This document shows, piece after piece, positions 39,830 through 50,537 of a stretch of DNA of 64,000 bases (position 1 is the first letter of the stretch; each line of letters opens with the position of its first letter). Position numbers and translations under genes: made by a program. The notes beneath the pieces are model-generated. The model was given only the letters and a program-made list of their open reading frames with translations, did no database searches and was not told where the DNA came from. The DNA comes from Warburgia ugandensis (lineage: Eukaryota > Streptophyta > Magnoliopsida > Canellales > Canellaceae), in NCBI GenBank assembly GCA_035236585.1, contig CP141132.1, positions 82,574,880 through 82,638,879 on the forward strand. Direction: 5' to 3'.

Positions 39830-41185
39830 CTCAACCATCTCTCAACCTCACCACCTTCCCATTAGTTCTTCTTCTCCATTCACCTCTTTCCTATTCTTCT
39901 TCGTCCCTGTTCTTCTTCCAGTGGCAGTTTTCATTGTTTCCTCTCCACTGTTTTCATTCATTTAATCTTCAATCATTCACAAATTTTAACCAAAATTTGT
40001 TCTTTTTGCAACTTTTTAGTATTTCATTGAAAACCCAAATTGGGTTTTTCTCCCAAATCCTCCTCCTTCCCCATCTTCCCTGCTTTGTCGTCTTCCTCGG
40101 GCTGCATCTTCTGATTTTTGGTTAAAATCAGAAAAACTGAAAATTTCCAGTTTTGCCCTTTGCACTTTAATTATAATTCCATTTACATACCAAATTACCT
40201 TTTTCCTATTCTGTCTTATTCTTTTTTATGCTTTGCTTTATTCCAGTTTGTGCTATTCTCAATTAAATCCAGGCATTATATAATATGGCCCTGTTTGATT
40301 AAAAACCTAACTGGATCAACGGTTTAACTTTAACCAACAAGAAAACTTTATTTCCTAGTTTTGACCAACAGGAAAACTTTATTTCTTGAGCTTTTTTCTC
40401 ATCAGAATTCAAATAAATTCTTAGGTCTTGTTCTTAGTACAATTCATAGTTCATCCATCAGTCTTGATCTTCAATCTGAAATCCAAAAATTTGATCTAAG
40501 CAGTCCAAAACCCACAATTTTTTCTGTCCAAATCATCAAAATTTTGAAAATTCTGAACAATCTAACCGTTAAATTATTAATCAGAGGTATAAATGAGATA
40601 TTGATGAAGGCCGATCAACTTTGATGACTCCAGATTTGAATAAATTTGTCATAATTAAGCTAGGGAAGTATATTTTATTTGTTATTTAATTTAATCTTCC
40701 ATCTTTTTGAACTTGGAATTGCGTAATTTTCATTAGTTAAATAGATCTGAGTTTACAATTCATTGTTATTTAGCAGTCCAAAACCCACAATTTTTTCTGT
40801 CCAAATCATCAAAATTTTGAAAATTCTAAACAATCTAACCGTTAAATTATTAATCAGAGGTATAAATGAGATATTGATGAAGGCCGATCAACTTTGATGA
40901 CTCCAGATTTGAATAAATTTGTCATAATTAAGCTAGGGAAGTATATTTTATTTGTTATTTAATTTAATCTTCCATCTTTTTGAACTTGGAATTGCGTAAT
41001 TTTCATTAGTTAAATAGATCTGAGTTTACAATTCATTGTTATTTAATTTCTATTATTTCTTTTAATTTTTGGTCAATTAAATTTTATTTAAACTCTATCT
41101 TTTTAATCCGGGTTCTTGTGGGATCGACCTGTACTTGCATAAGTTGTATTACAACAGCTCATGCACTTGCAAAAAACAATCAACA
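39830..41185 (+). repeat. Left LTR of the Athila-like fossil (outer edge not fixed)
   Basis: From about 39830 the sequence is shared with the right LTR (for example TTCGTCCCTGTTCTTCTTCC). The true outer edge is probably further left, between about 39.3 and 39.8 kb, where no shared sequence remains to define it. The inner edge lies just before the AGTTT spacer and primer-binding site. The 188-aa open frame at 39559-40125 is CT-rich LTR or leader sequence, not a gene. Confidence 0.75.
40501..41046. repeat. 273-bp near-perfect tandem duplication within the left LTR
   Basis: Unit 1 is 40501-40773 and unit 2 is 40774-41046; both start CAGTCCAAAACCCACAATTT. By eye they differ at about one position (TTCTGAACAA versus TTCTAAACAA). 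The right LTR has only one copy, so the duplication postdates insertion and is far younger than the LTR pair. Confidence 0.93.
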
Positions 41186-41191
41186 AGTTTT

Positions 41192-41209
41192 TGGCGCTGT
41201 TGCTTAGGA
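41192..41209 (+). promoter_or_regulatory. Primer-binding site of the Athila-like fossil
   Basis: TGGCGCTGTTGCTTAGGA closely resembles the complement of the tRNA-Asp 3' end (TGGCGCCGTTGCCGGGGA) found in Athila elements, and sits at the inner edge of the left LTR. Confidence 0.75.
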
Positions 41210-42621
41210 CCCACAACGAAGTTTTCATAAATTTCAATAAAAAATTCAAAAAATCAAAAAAATAAAAAATTTAGGAATTGCATTGTTTTAGCATTTTAGG
41301 TGCATTTTTTAATTTTTCATAGTGCATAATCACTTTATTTTCTGAATTTGGTACTTATTGCAATTTTTATTTTGCAAAAAATTGGAAAAGGAGGAATGTA
41401 AGGATGATCTCAATTTGGATAGCCAAAATTTTTATTTAGAGTGAATTGTGGTGAGAATGTATATTACTTTTCATTAATCACAATTCATTTAAAAAGGTTT
41501 GTTATAATACAAATCAAGGGTGGACTATTGTAACTTCGAAGTGGAGGTGGAACGTAAATGGTCCCACCCTTGTACGAGAAGACTTTATCCAGGACCCCAC
41601 TATGAGCAATCCTCACTCCTTAAAATTCCTAGATTAGGGCTTGCATAATTATTATAACTTTGCATTGCTTGATAGTATAATTGCATATAGAAAACATATT
41701 TTGTAATTATTGCACTTTTAGGGTTTGCATTAGTTTATTATTTTTAATTGCATTTTAGGGCAGACTTATTGCTTTAAGGTGATTTATATGTTTATCGAAC
41801 TGCCATGAAATATGAAAATTAATTAGTAAGGGCACCTGACCCCATAAGATCAAAGGTGAATTTAATCACCACCTCTTAGCCCACCAAGGATAATCATCAC
41901 AAGCGCGTAATCTAACCTTTCAAATTAATTTAAAATCAATTAGAAGATACCTATAAAAGTCATCACATGCTCGTAGGACCCTCTTGGAAGGAGGTGTCCC
42001 ATTGGTACTCCAATGGCCCCTGTCTAAACGATTGTGCAGGTATTTAAATGACTAGCTCTGCTAGCACATTTTATAACTCAAACTACCTACGGCTAGCTGA
42101 GAAGAGTGTGAAGTAATTGGTTAGGTTGAGACCTAACAGGTAAGCAGTAGGACAAATCTAAAAGAGAGAAGCGTTAAATTAGGCTAATCTAAAAGCTTTT
42201 CCCCCACATAAATTCAAGATAATCAAATTGTTTGTTTGCTAGCCTTTAAGTTGTTTGAATTTTGTGCTCTATCATTGTCCATCATTAGCAATTAGGTTGC
42301 ATTAATTAGGATAGTTTTTCTCATTTCAAAAAAAAGGAGAGAGAGAGCTTTCGTTGTATGCACTTTTAGAGATGCGACAAAATCGGAAAGTTAGTCAAGT
42401 ATGACCAAAACCACATACAACCAAATCAATCATCATCAATGATTGATCAACGACCAAACGGTAACTTACCTCGTGGTAATTAAGGCTTTCCACTCGTCAT
42501 AGATGATGACCCACCACCTCTAACGAATGATGAATATCTACCTCCACTAAGTAGTAATAGTCATCTAACAAATGGAGATTGGAGAAGAAATAATAATAGG
42601 GAGTGGGATCAATAGAGCGAA

Positions 42622-44308
42622 CATCATCATCAAGACCTAATCCCAATTAGGGGTTGACCACATGAGTCTTGTTCCTCCATTCCCCCTATTAAGTACCATG
42701 GCTTTATTTAGTCCCAAAGTTTTTAAACCTTTTCTCACCAATTCTATCTACGTTCTTTTGAGCCTTCCCCTTGCCCTTTTAAAAGCTTCTACTTGCATTG
42801 CCTCACTCTTTCTAACCAGTGCCATTTTGGGTCTCCTTTGGAGATGTCCAAACCATCTAAGTCTAATCTCCCTCATCTTGTTACCTATTTATGCTGCCCC
42901 TAAGTTTCCTCTAATGTTTTCATTCATAATTCTTATCCATTCTTGTCTTGCCACTCATGCATATCAACATCCTCATTTTCGTGACGCTAATCCTATGAAC
43001 ATGATGTTCCTTAACTGGCCAACAATCTGATCCACAGAGCATCGCCATCTTATAGAATTTTCCTTTTAGTTTGAGTGGCGCCCGCTGATTGCAAAAAACT
43101 CCAGATGCACATATCCATTTGTTCCAACCCACTTGGATTCTCTGGGTAAACACCCTCTTAATCTCTCCACTCTCATGAATCATTGATCCTAAGTACCGAA
43201 AGTGGTCTTTTACAGGGACTTCTTGGTTATCAATCTTAACCGGTGTTCCACTCCTCTCCTTGCAAAAATTACATTCCATATATTCTATCTTAGTTCGGCT
43301 GATTTTAAATCCTTTAGATTCTAATGCTTCTCTCCATAACTCTAGCTTTGTGTTTATGCCCTCCCTTCTCATAAATTAAGACTATCATCTGCAAATAGCA
43401 TGAACCATGAAATCTCTTCGCGCAAATGTTTTGTTAACTCATCCATAACCAACGTGAAAAGGTATGGGCTCAATGTCGATTCCTGGTGCAATCCTACAAT
43501 GACAGGAAAATCACCAATCTCACCACTACTGGTCTTAACATTTGTTACCACTCCCTCATACATATCTATAATTATGTCAATATACCACCGCGAAACCACT
43601 TTCTCCCCCAACACCCTCCATACTAACTCTCTAGGGACTCTATCATAAGCTTTCTCTAAGTCAATAAATACTATGTGGAGGTCTTTCTTCTTCTCCCTAT
43701 ATTTCTCTATTAGTTGTCTTAGAAAGAAGATGGGGAGCCTTGGCGCAATGGTAAAAGTTGTCGTCGTGTGACCTTGAGGTCATGGGTTCAAGGCGTGGAA
43801 ACAGCCTCTTGCAAAATGCAAGGTAAGGCTGTGTACTTTAGGCCCTTGTGATCCACCCCTTCCCCGAACCCTGCATAGGTGGTAGCTTCGTGCACCTAGG
43901 CTGCCCTTTTAGTTGTCTTAGAAAGAAAAAAGCTTCCATGGTAGACCTCCCAAGCATGAAACCAAACTAGTTCTGCAATACACTTGTCTCATGCCATAGC
44001 CTCTTCTCAATCACTCTTCCAAAAAGTTTAATAGTGTGGCTCATAAGTTTGAACCCCCAATAATTAGTACAACTCTGTATGTCTCCTTTGTTCTTATAAA
44101 TTAGTATAATAAAGCTTTTCCTTCATTCATCTAGCATTTTCTTTATTTTATAATCTTGCAAAACAACTTGGTCAGCCAAACTAGTCTAGTATCTCTCGTG
44201 CTTCCAAACCACTAATGGTATACCATCAGGCCCCATGACCTTTCTTGATTTCATCTTTTTGAAAGCCTCTTTCACTTCAAGTATTCTAATCCTACGTTCA
44301 TATTTATA
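42622..44308 (-). mobile_element. RTE-clade LINE, copy 4 (5'-truncated)
   Basis: Minus strand, with its (TGA)n tail at 42622-42631 and 5' truncation at about 44308, inside the linker (TATGAACGTAGGATTAGAAT). RT fragments include MLFADDSLNL near 43375-43410, and the C-terminal region follows toward 42680. Open pieces are 43614-43369 and 43372-42920, with several lesions. It is interrupted by an Au SINE at 43729-43908. Its truncated 5' end abuts the tail of copy 5. Confidence 0.92.
43729..43908 (+). mobile_element. Au SINE inside RTE copy 4, with 19-bp target-site duplication
   Basis: A full-length unit: GGGGAGCCTTGGCGCAATGG (A box), GAGGTCATGGGTTCAAGGCG (B box), CAGCCTCTTGCAAAATGCAA, ending GGCTGCCCTT. 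It is flanked by the perfect duplication TTAGTTGTCTTAGAAAGAA at 43710-43728 and 43909-43927, which is LINE coding sequence. The intact flanks show a relatively recent insertion. The internal pol III boxes look canonical. Confidence 0.96.
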
Positions 44309-46259
44309 ATCATCATCATCATCAAGACCTTCTCCCAATTAAGGGTCAACCACATGAATCTTATTCCTCCATTCATCTCTATTACATATCATGGCTTCAT
44401 TTAGTCCCAAAGCTTTTAAATCTTTTCTCATCACTTTTATCTACGTTCTTTTGGACCTTTCCTATGCCCTTTCAAAACCTTCTACTTGCATTGCCTCACT
44501 CCTAACTAGCGTCGTTTTGGGTCTCCTTTGAACATTTCCAAACTAAGTCTAATCTCCCTCATCTTGTTACCTATTGCTGCTACCCCTAAGTTTCCTCTAA
44601 TGTTTTTATTCCTAATTCTATCCTTTCTTGTCTTGCCACTCATCCATCTCAACATCCTCATTTCCGCAACATTCATCCTATGAACATAATGTTCCTCAAT
44701 TGCCCAACACTCTAATCCATAAAGCATGGATGGCCATATGGCCATCCTATAGAATTTTTCTTTTAGTTTGAGTGGCACCTGCTAATTCAAAACTCCAAAT
44801 GCACATCTCCATTTGTTCCAACCCGCTTAGATTATCTAGGTAACCTCCCTCTCAATCTCTCCACTCTAATGAATCATTGATCCTAAGTACCGAAAGTGAT
44901 CTTTTATGGGGACTTCTTGGTTATCAATCTTAACTAGTGTTTCATTCCTACTCCTCTTCTTGCTATAATTGCAATTCATATATTCTGTCTTAGTTCGACT
45001 GATTTTCTAATGCTTCTCTCCATAACTCTAGCTTTGTGTTTACGCCCTCTCATGTCTCATCAAGTGAGACTATATCATCTGTAAATAGGATACGCCATGG
45101 AATCTCCTCGTATAAATGTTTTATTAACTCATCTATAACCAACGTGAAAAGGTATAGGCTCAATGTTGATCCTTGGTGCAATCCTATAGTGACAGGAAAA
45201 TCACTGATCTCACCACTATTGGTCTTAACATTTGTTACCGCCCCCTCATACATATCTTTAATTATGTCTATATATCACCGCGAAACCCCTCTCTCCTAAC
45301 ACCTTTCATATTAACTCTTTAGGGACTTTATCATAAGCTTTATCTAAGTCAATAAAGACCATGTGGAGGTCTTTCCTCCTCTTCCTATATTTCTCTATCA
45401 ATTGTCTTACTAAGAAAATAGCTTCCCTAATAGACCTCCTAGGCATGAAACCAAGTTGGTTCTTGAACAAACTTGTTTCATGTCGTAGCCTCTTCTCAAT
45501 CACTATTTCAAAAAGTTTCATAGTGTGGCTCATAAGTTTGATCCCCCAATAATTAGTACAGCTTTGTATGTCTCCTTTATTCTTATAAATTGGTACAATA
45601 GAGCTTTTCCTCCGTTCATCCAGCATACAATTTGGTCAACCAAACTACTCTAGTATCTCTAATATGCTTCCAAACCTCTATTTTCAATGGTTCATATCTA
45701 TAGTGTCCAATGTTATTAAGGGTTACAGTATTTTCAATCCCCATTTTATCAGAGCCATTGCTATTTAACAATTTTTTAAAGTAAGTTTTCAACCTTTGTT
45801 TGATCTCGTCATCTTTGACTAATACCCTTTGATCATCACTTCTAATGCACCTAACATGGTCTAAGTCCTTACCCTTCTGTTCTCTTATTTTTGCAAGTTT
45901 AAACACATCTGTCTCACCTTCTCTTGATCCTAGTCTACTATAGAGGTCATCATATGCCTTAAGTTTAGCCTCACTATTCTCTTAGTAACATTTTTAGCGT
46001 TCTTATATTGTCCATTAAACCACTTTTTGCACTATTTCACTCCACCACCACGTTTCCTTTACTAATTGTCTTTTACCTTTAGATACTCCTTGGACATCTT
46101 TTGCAACTTTCTTCATGGACTCAGCCATATTAGTCTACATGGTGCTTACTTTTATTTCATAGTTCCAAATTCCTTCTACCACCAGCTCATTTGTGAATGA
46201 GGTTATTCTCTCCTTTCAAGTTCCACCACTTAGTTTTTACATACCTATTAAGTTCATTT

Positions 46260-46606
46260 TGAAGGGGAGCCTTGGCGCAACAGTAAAAGTTGTTGTCATG
46301 TGACCTTGAGGTCATGGGTTCAAGGAGTGGAATCAGCCTCTTGCAAAATGCAAGGTAAGGCTGCCTACTATAGGCCCTTGTGGTCCGCCCCTTCCCCTGA
46401 CCCCGCATAGGCGGGAGCTTCATGCACCGAGGCTGCCCTTAGAGCAACGATAGAGTTGTCATCGTGTGACCTTAAGGTCATGAGTTCAAGGTGTGGAAAT
46501 AGCCTCTTACAAAATGTAAGGTAAGGCTACGTACTATTGACTCTTGTGGTCCACTCCTTCCCTGGACCCTGCATATACAGGAGCTTCATGCACCAGGGCT
46601 GCCCTT
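46260..46606 (+). mobile_element. Au SINE dimer inside RTE copy 5, one target-site duplication
   Basis: The first monomer, 46264-46440, is complete (GGGGAGCCTTGGCGCAACAG to GAGGCTGCCCTT). The second, 46441-46606, follows with no spacer, lacks about the first 15 nt (starts AGAGCAACGATAGAG) and ends CAGGGCTGCCCTT. The pair is bounded by one perfect 14-bp duplication, TATTAAGTTCATTT, at 46246-46259 and 46607-46620. This fits one insertion of a dimeric transcript, or a later insertion into the first unit's T-rich end. Confidence 0.93.
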
Positions 46607-47401
46607 TATTAAGTTCATTTCCTTTCTTCTATTTTTTAATATAGATATCCATAACCATTAACCATGTTGTGAGTTTAAACTCTCACCAAGTATCACCTCA
46701 CAATCCTTACACATTGATCTTTCTGTATTTCTATGTAGAAAAAAGTATATTTGGCTTTTGTGGAGTTCACTTTTAAAGGTTATTAAGTGTCCGTCCCTCT
46801 TCTTAAAGAATGTATTTGCAATGGCTAAGTTATATGCCTAAGCAAAATAGAGGATAGTTTCTCCCATCTCATTTCGTTCTCTTATGCCATACCCTTCATG
46901 TATCCTATCACATCCTTCCTTTTCTTTTCCTACATGGCCATTTAATCTGTTCCTATAACTATACCCTTAGTGTTGGAAATTTCTTGCATGACTCCCTCCA
47001 TATCTATCCAAAATTGTTTTTTGATTATATCTTCTAACCCTAGTTGTGGTACATATGCACTTATAGTATTTATGATCTACTCTCTTAGAACAAGTTTATT
47101 ACTATAATTCTATCGCTAATTCTTTTAACATCCATCACTTTATCGTTTACTTCTTTATCCACTATTATTCCTACGTTTTTGTTATTATCCTTTCCTATAC
47201 CAAAATTTATACCCATAGATTTCTTTAGTTTTACCCTCTTTCCACTTGGTTTCTTAGACACAAGTATGACTCGCACACTTTTCATCGTATTTACTAACTC
47301 CAAACTCTTACTTGTCAATGTCCCTATATTCAATGTGGCGATAAGATCTTATGCTCTTGAGATAGCCTATTTACCGGCGCACTTCTCAAACTCAATGGCA
47401 T

Positions 47402-47620
47402 GAACCCATGCCCACTTTTCACTGCATCTGGGTTCTAATGCAGTGCATCGCTTCCGAGGGAATGCTCTAGTAGCCCGTGCCCATTTTCTACTACACCAAG
47501 AATCCGATGTAGCACATCGATTCTAGGAGAACGCCCTAACAACCCTTGCCCATTTTTCATTGCACCCGGGTACCGATGCAGCATGTCACTTATTGGGAAC
47601 GCCTTAGCTTGAGGGAATGT
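47402..47620 (-). repeat. 69-bp tandem repeats in the RTE copy 5 N-terminus
   Basis: Markers occur at 47438, 47507 and 47576, spacing exactly 69 bp, with partial units on both sides. The minus-strand frame reads units such as MLHRYPGAMKNGQGLLGRS and VLHRILGVVENGHGLLEHS, continuing open across all units (47683-47435). This is the same architecture as copy 3. Confidence 0.82.
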
Positions 47621-47889
47621 CAATTTTTTATTCATGTCATATTGGGGTTGCCATACTTTTAAAAAGCTGGAGATGATTTTCATTATCTTCTCTTCTTACT
47701 TACAAATTAATATACAAATGCATATTCATTTGCAAGTAGGAAGAAATAACAAAATCAAAATCATCTTCAACTTCTTCCTTACAGGCTAACACCTAACGCA
47801 AGACCCTCCTTTTTCATCTGGGCTTGGGACTGGCATCGGTAGAGTTAAGGTAAAAACCATGATATGCAAGTTATAAATCTTTGTATACA

Positions 47890-49424
47890 ACTCAGCCAGG
47901 TGTCTAGTTCAACTAGGCTCTCCAAAATGGATAGAGCTTTTAGATAGTCAGCTAACAAAGTCTCAATATCCTCTCTTTCCAAGGAGTAACAAAACTCTAA
48001 AAGACTAACTTCAACCTACAAGCACTAGTACCCCATCCTGTATCATTCTTCCTCAGAACGCTGGTACACTAGAATTAAAAGCGGGAGTAATTCAATTACT
48101 TCCCAAATTCCATGGGTTACATAGTGAAAGTCCTTACTAGCGCCTTAAAGAGTTTGATGAAGTATGCAGTACCCAACGAACACAAAACATTAGTCTACAT
48201 ACGATCAGGCTAAAATATGGTTTAATGCACTGCCACTAGGTTCCATAAGAACCTTGAATGAAATGACTAAGGATTCTCAGAGAAGTTTTTCCCTACGCAC
48301 AAAACAAATACACTGCCAAAAAATCATGAACTTTACTCAGAAGGATAAGGTGTCATTCTACCAATGCTAGGAAAGGTTCAAGGATCTTTTACTCACATGC
48401 CCACATCATCGCTATAAACCATAGCACATCATCAGTTTCGTTTATAGACTTAATTCTGACATGAGCCAATTTGTAAAAATGATGTGCAATAGCAATTTTC
48501 TGAACAAACAACCAAATGAGGAGGAAGAGTATTTGGAATGGTTAGCTAAAAGTACACATGCATAGGCTGACTTAGAAAGGGTAGAATATCCAGATAAACC
48601 CAGACCTACTACCACCCATGCTAGGAGAGGCATGTATGCCATGTCTGACAAAAATGAACTTAACACTAAAGTAGCATCCCTAGCTAGAAAAGTAGAGGCT
48701 ATAGAAATGGGAAAGAAAAACTTGAAAAAGGATGAACAAGTATATAGCATCTGTGAAAGTACCACACATCTTACTCAAGAATGTCCTACCATTCCAGCAT
48801 TTCAAGAGGCAGACTAATGCACTTAATACTTATAAAAGACCTTTCTCCTCATACTCAAAGACTTATAATCGCTACTGGAGAAACCACCATAATTTCAGTT
48901 GGAGAAATGGACCTAATGTCAATGTCTTACAACCAAGCCCCTACCAACCTCACCAATAAAACCAAGGACTTCTTGCCCTACCTCCATACCAAACTCATCA
49001 ACCTCCTATTTTTGGACCTTGCTTCCACCCAAAAAGCCTGTAAACCATCAACTCATTCAAAACCAGGAGAGGAAAACTTCTTAATTAGAAGTTCAATTGA
49101 AACAAATTAATCAGTTTGTGAATGAAATAAAAAATATGATGAGTCAACTAATGTAAAATATGAAAAAAGGAAATTTCCAACTCAACCACAAGCAAACCCT
49201 AAGAGTGTGCATGCGGTTAGCAATAACACATCTAATGCATCATCGAGCTCTACCATGGAATAGACCAAAGTTTTTACCACTCTCAGGAGTGGTAAAAGAA
49301 TTGAGAAAGATGAGCCTCCAAAGACTGCTAAGGTAGACAAGTCCACTAAGGATCACGAAAAATCTAAAGATAACCCCATTTCAACTGTTGAACCATGTCC
49401 CACCCCTGCTCCATTTTCTCAAAG
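47890..49424 (+). pseudogene. Gag region of the Athila-like fossil (after the nested LINEs)
   Basis: Plus-strand remnants of the Athila gag domain are readable as AKIWFNALPLGSIRT (about 48211-48255), with a downstream zinc-knuckle-like segment (CESTTHLTQEC, about 48750-48785). The region is broken in several places and not expressed as a protein. It is assigned by motif resemblance to Athila-type gag. Confidence 0.7.
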
Positions 49425-49432
49425 GTTGCGTC

Positions 49433-50529
49433 CTATGTAGTTAAAGGCGCGCCTAGGCTAGGCGCTAGTCGACATGTAAGCGCATGGGAGGGGGCGAGGA
49501 GCAGAGGAAATGAGGCGCTGTCGCCTAGGCGAGCGCCTAGGTGCTCCTGGACGCCCCTTTCAGGCACACCTCCGACTCCAGGCACAAACCACTTAACCTG
49601 GTATGGTATAAAACTCGTTTTTTTTTTTTCGTTTTTCACCTTCCAACCCTAATTTCAATCTTCCAACCTCCTGAGAAGGTGAAAACGACCATTCCATTTC
49701 GATCTTTCATAGATCTAAGAAGAAAAAGGTATGGATTTATGAATTTTAGCATGTACATGCAGTTTCTGTAAAAAAACGTAAAACCAGTACCGTTTTTTCA
49801 ATTTTTTTGTTTTTTGTTAACTATTTTCCATAGATCTTGATGGGTTTTAGTTCTATATGTATAAAAAAACATTCCATTTGAGTTTATACTTTTTTGCTCT
49901 ATATTTGAGTTTGTTTTTAGGTTTTTTACTGTTTTTCCAAAAAAAATCAGTTACGAAAATAAAAAAAGTCGTCATTTTTTCATATTTCTTCATTGAAACA
50001 TTTTTCTATCCACATATATAGCTTTCCCATGCTTGTGTCTTCGTGTGTGATAATTTTTTCATCTTTTTTTTGTAATTTAGGGTTATTTTTTAAATTTTTC
50101 CAAAAAAAAAGTTACAAAAATTAGGAAAAAATTGTTCTTTTTTATATTTAATAGTTAATACCTATTCTTATCCACATATATAGCTTACTTATGCTTGTAT
50201 CTTCATGATGATGTACTTTTCATGCTTTTTTTGTATTGTAGTGTTATTTTGTTCAATTTTTCAGAAAATAAAACTTACCAAAATTAGAAAAAAAATTGTT
50301 TTATTTATAATTATTAGTTAATACCTATTCTTATATACATATATAGCTTTCCCATGCTTGTGTCTTCATGTATGCTGTATTTTTCATGCTTTTTTTGTAT
50401 TTTAGTGTTATTTTAGCTAATTTTTAGCATTTTTAGCTAATTTTTAATTATAAAAAATATAATTTTGCGCCTCAGGCTCCAAGCGCACCCCTTTGCGCCT
50501 CGGTGCGCCTCACGCCTTTAACTACATAG
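49433..50529. mobile_element. hAT-like non-autonomous DNA transposon, 1097 bp
   Basis: Perfect 17-bp terminal inverted repeats CTATGTAGTTAAAGGCG (49433-49449, and its complement ending at 50529) are flanked by a perfect 8-bp target duplication GTTGCGTC at 49425-49432 and 50530-50537, the hAT hallmark. The subterminal regions are GC-rich with GGCGC/CCTAGGCGC motifs on both sides. The 800-bp centre is very AT-rich and codes for no transposase, so it must have been mobilised in trans. It sits in the gag-pol region of the Athila-like fossil and interrupts the sequence cleanly. Confidence 0.95.
50007..50440. repeat. ~162-bp internal repeats of the hAT-like element
   Basis: Three copies start TATCCACATATATAGC or close variants at 50007, 50169 and 50332 (spacing 162 and 163). 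Each includes CATGCTTGTGTCTTC-like text and TTCATGCTTTTTTTGTA. The third is partial. Confidence 0.85.
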
Positions 50530-50537
50530 GTTGCGTC

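Larger units (their letters stand above)
44309..47840 (-). mobile_element. RTE-clade LINE, copy 5 (near full length)
   Basis: Minus strand. The 5' leader starts near 47840 (GGGCTTGGGACTGGCATC region, like copy 3). Next come the 69-bp repeats (47620-47410), then endonuclease sequence (NIGTLTSKSLELVNTM, NKNVGIIVDKEVNDKV and VKRISDRIIVINLF within 47333-47085). The linker, RT fingers ([16 protein letters not shown] near 45600) and RT palm (FTDDIVSLDE near 45080) follow. It ends with the C-terminal region and the tail ATCATCATCATC at 44309-44323. Internal pieces are missing relative to copy 2, near 45640-45690 and 46000, and several frames are broken. A SINE dimer is inserted at 46260-46606. Confidence 0.92.

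Noticed and set aside
39559-40125. 188-aa Ser/Leu/Phe-rich plus-strand frame
   Set aside because: Lies in CT-rich LTR sequence of the Athila-like fossil; part of it is repeated in the right LTR.
49395-49771. Open frames across the left end of the hAT-like element
   Set aside because: They read through the inverted repeat and GC-rich subterminal sequence; no transposase motif.
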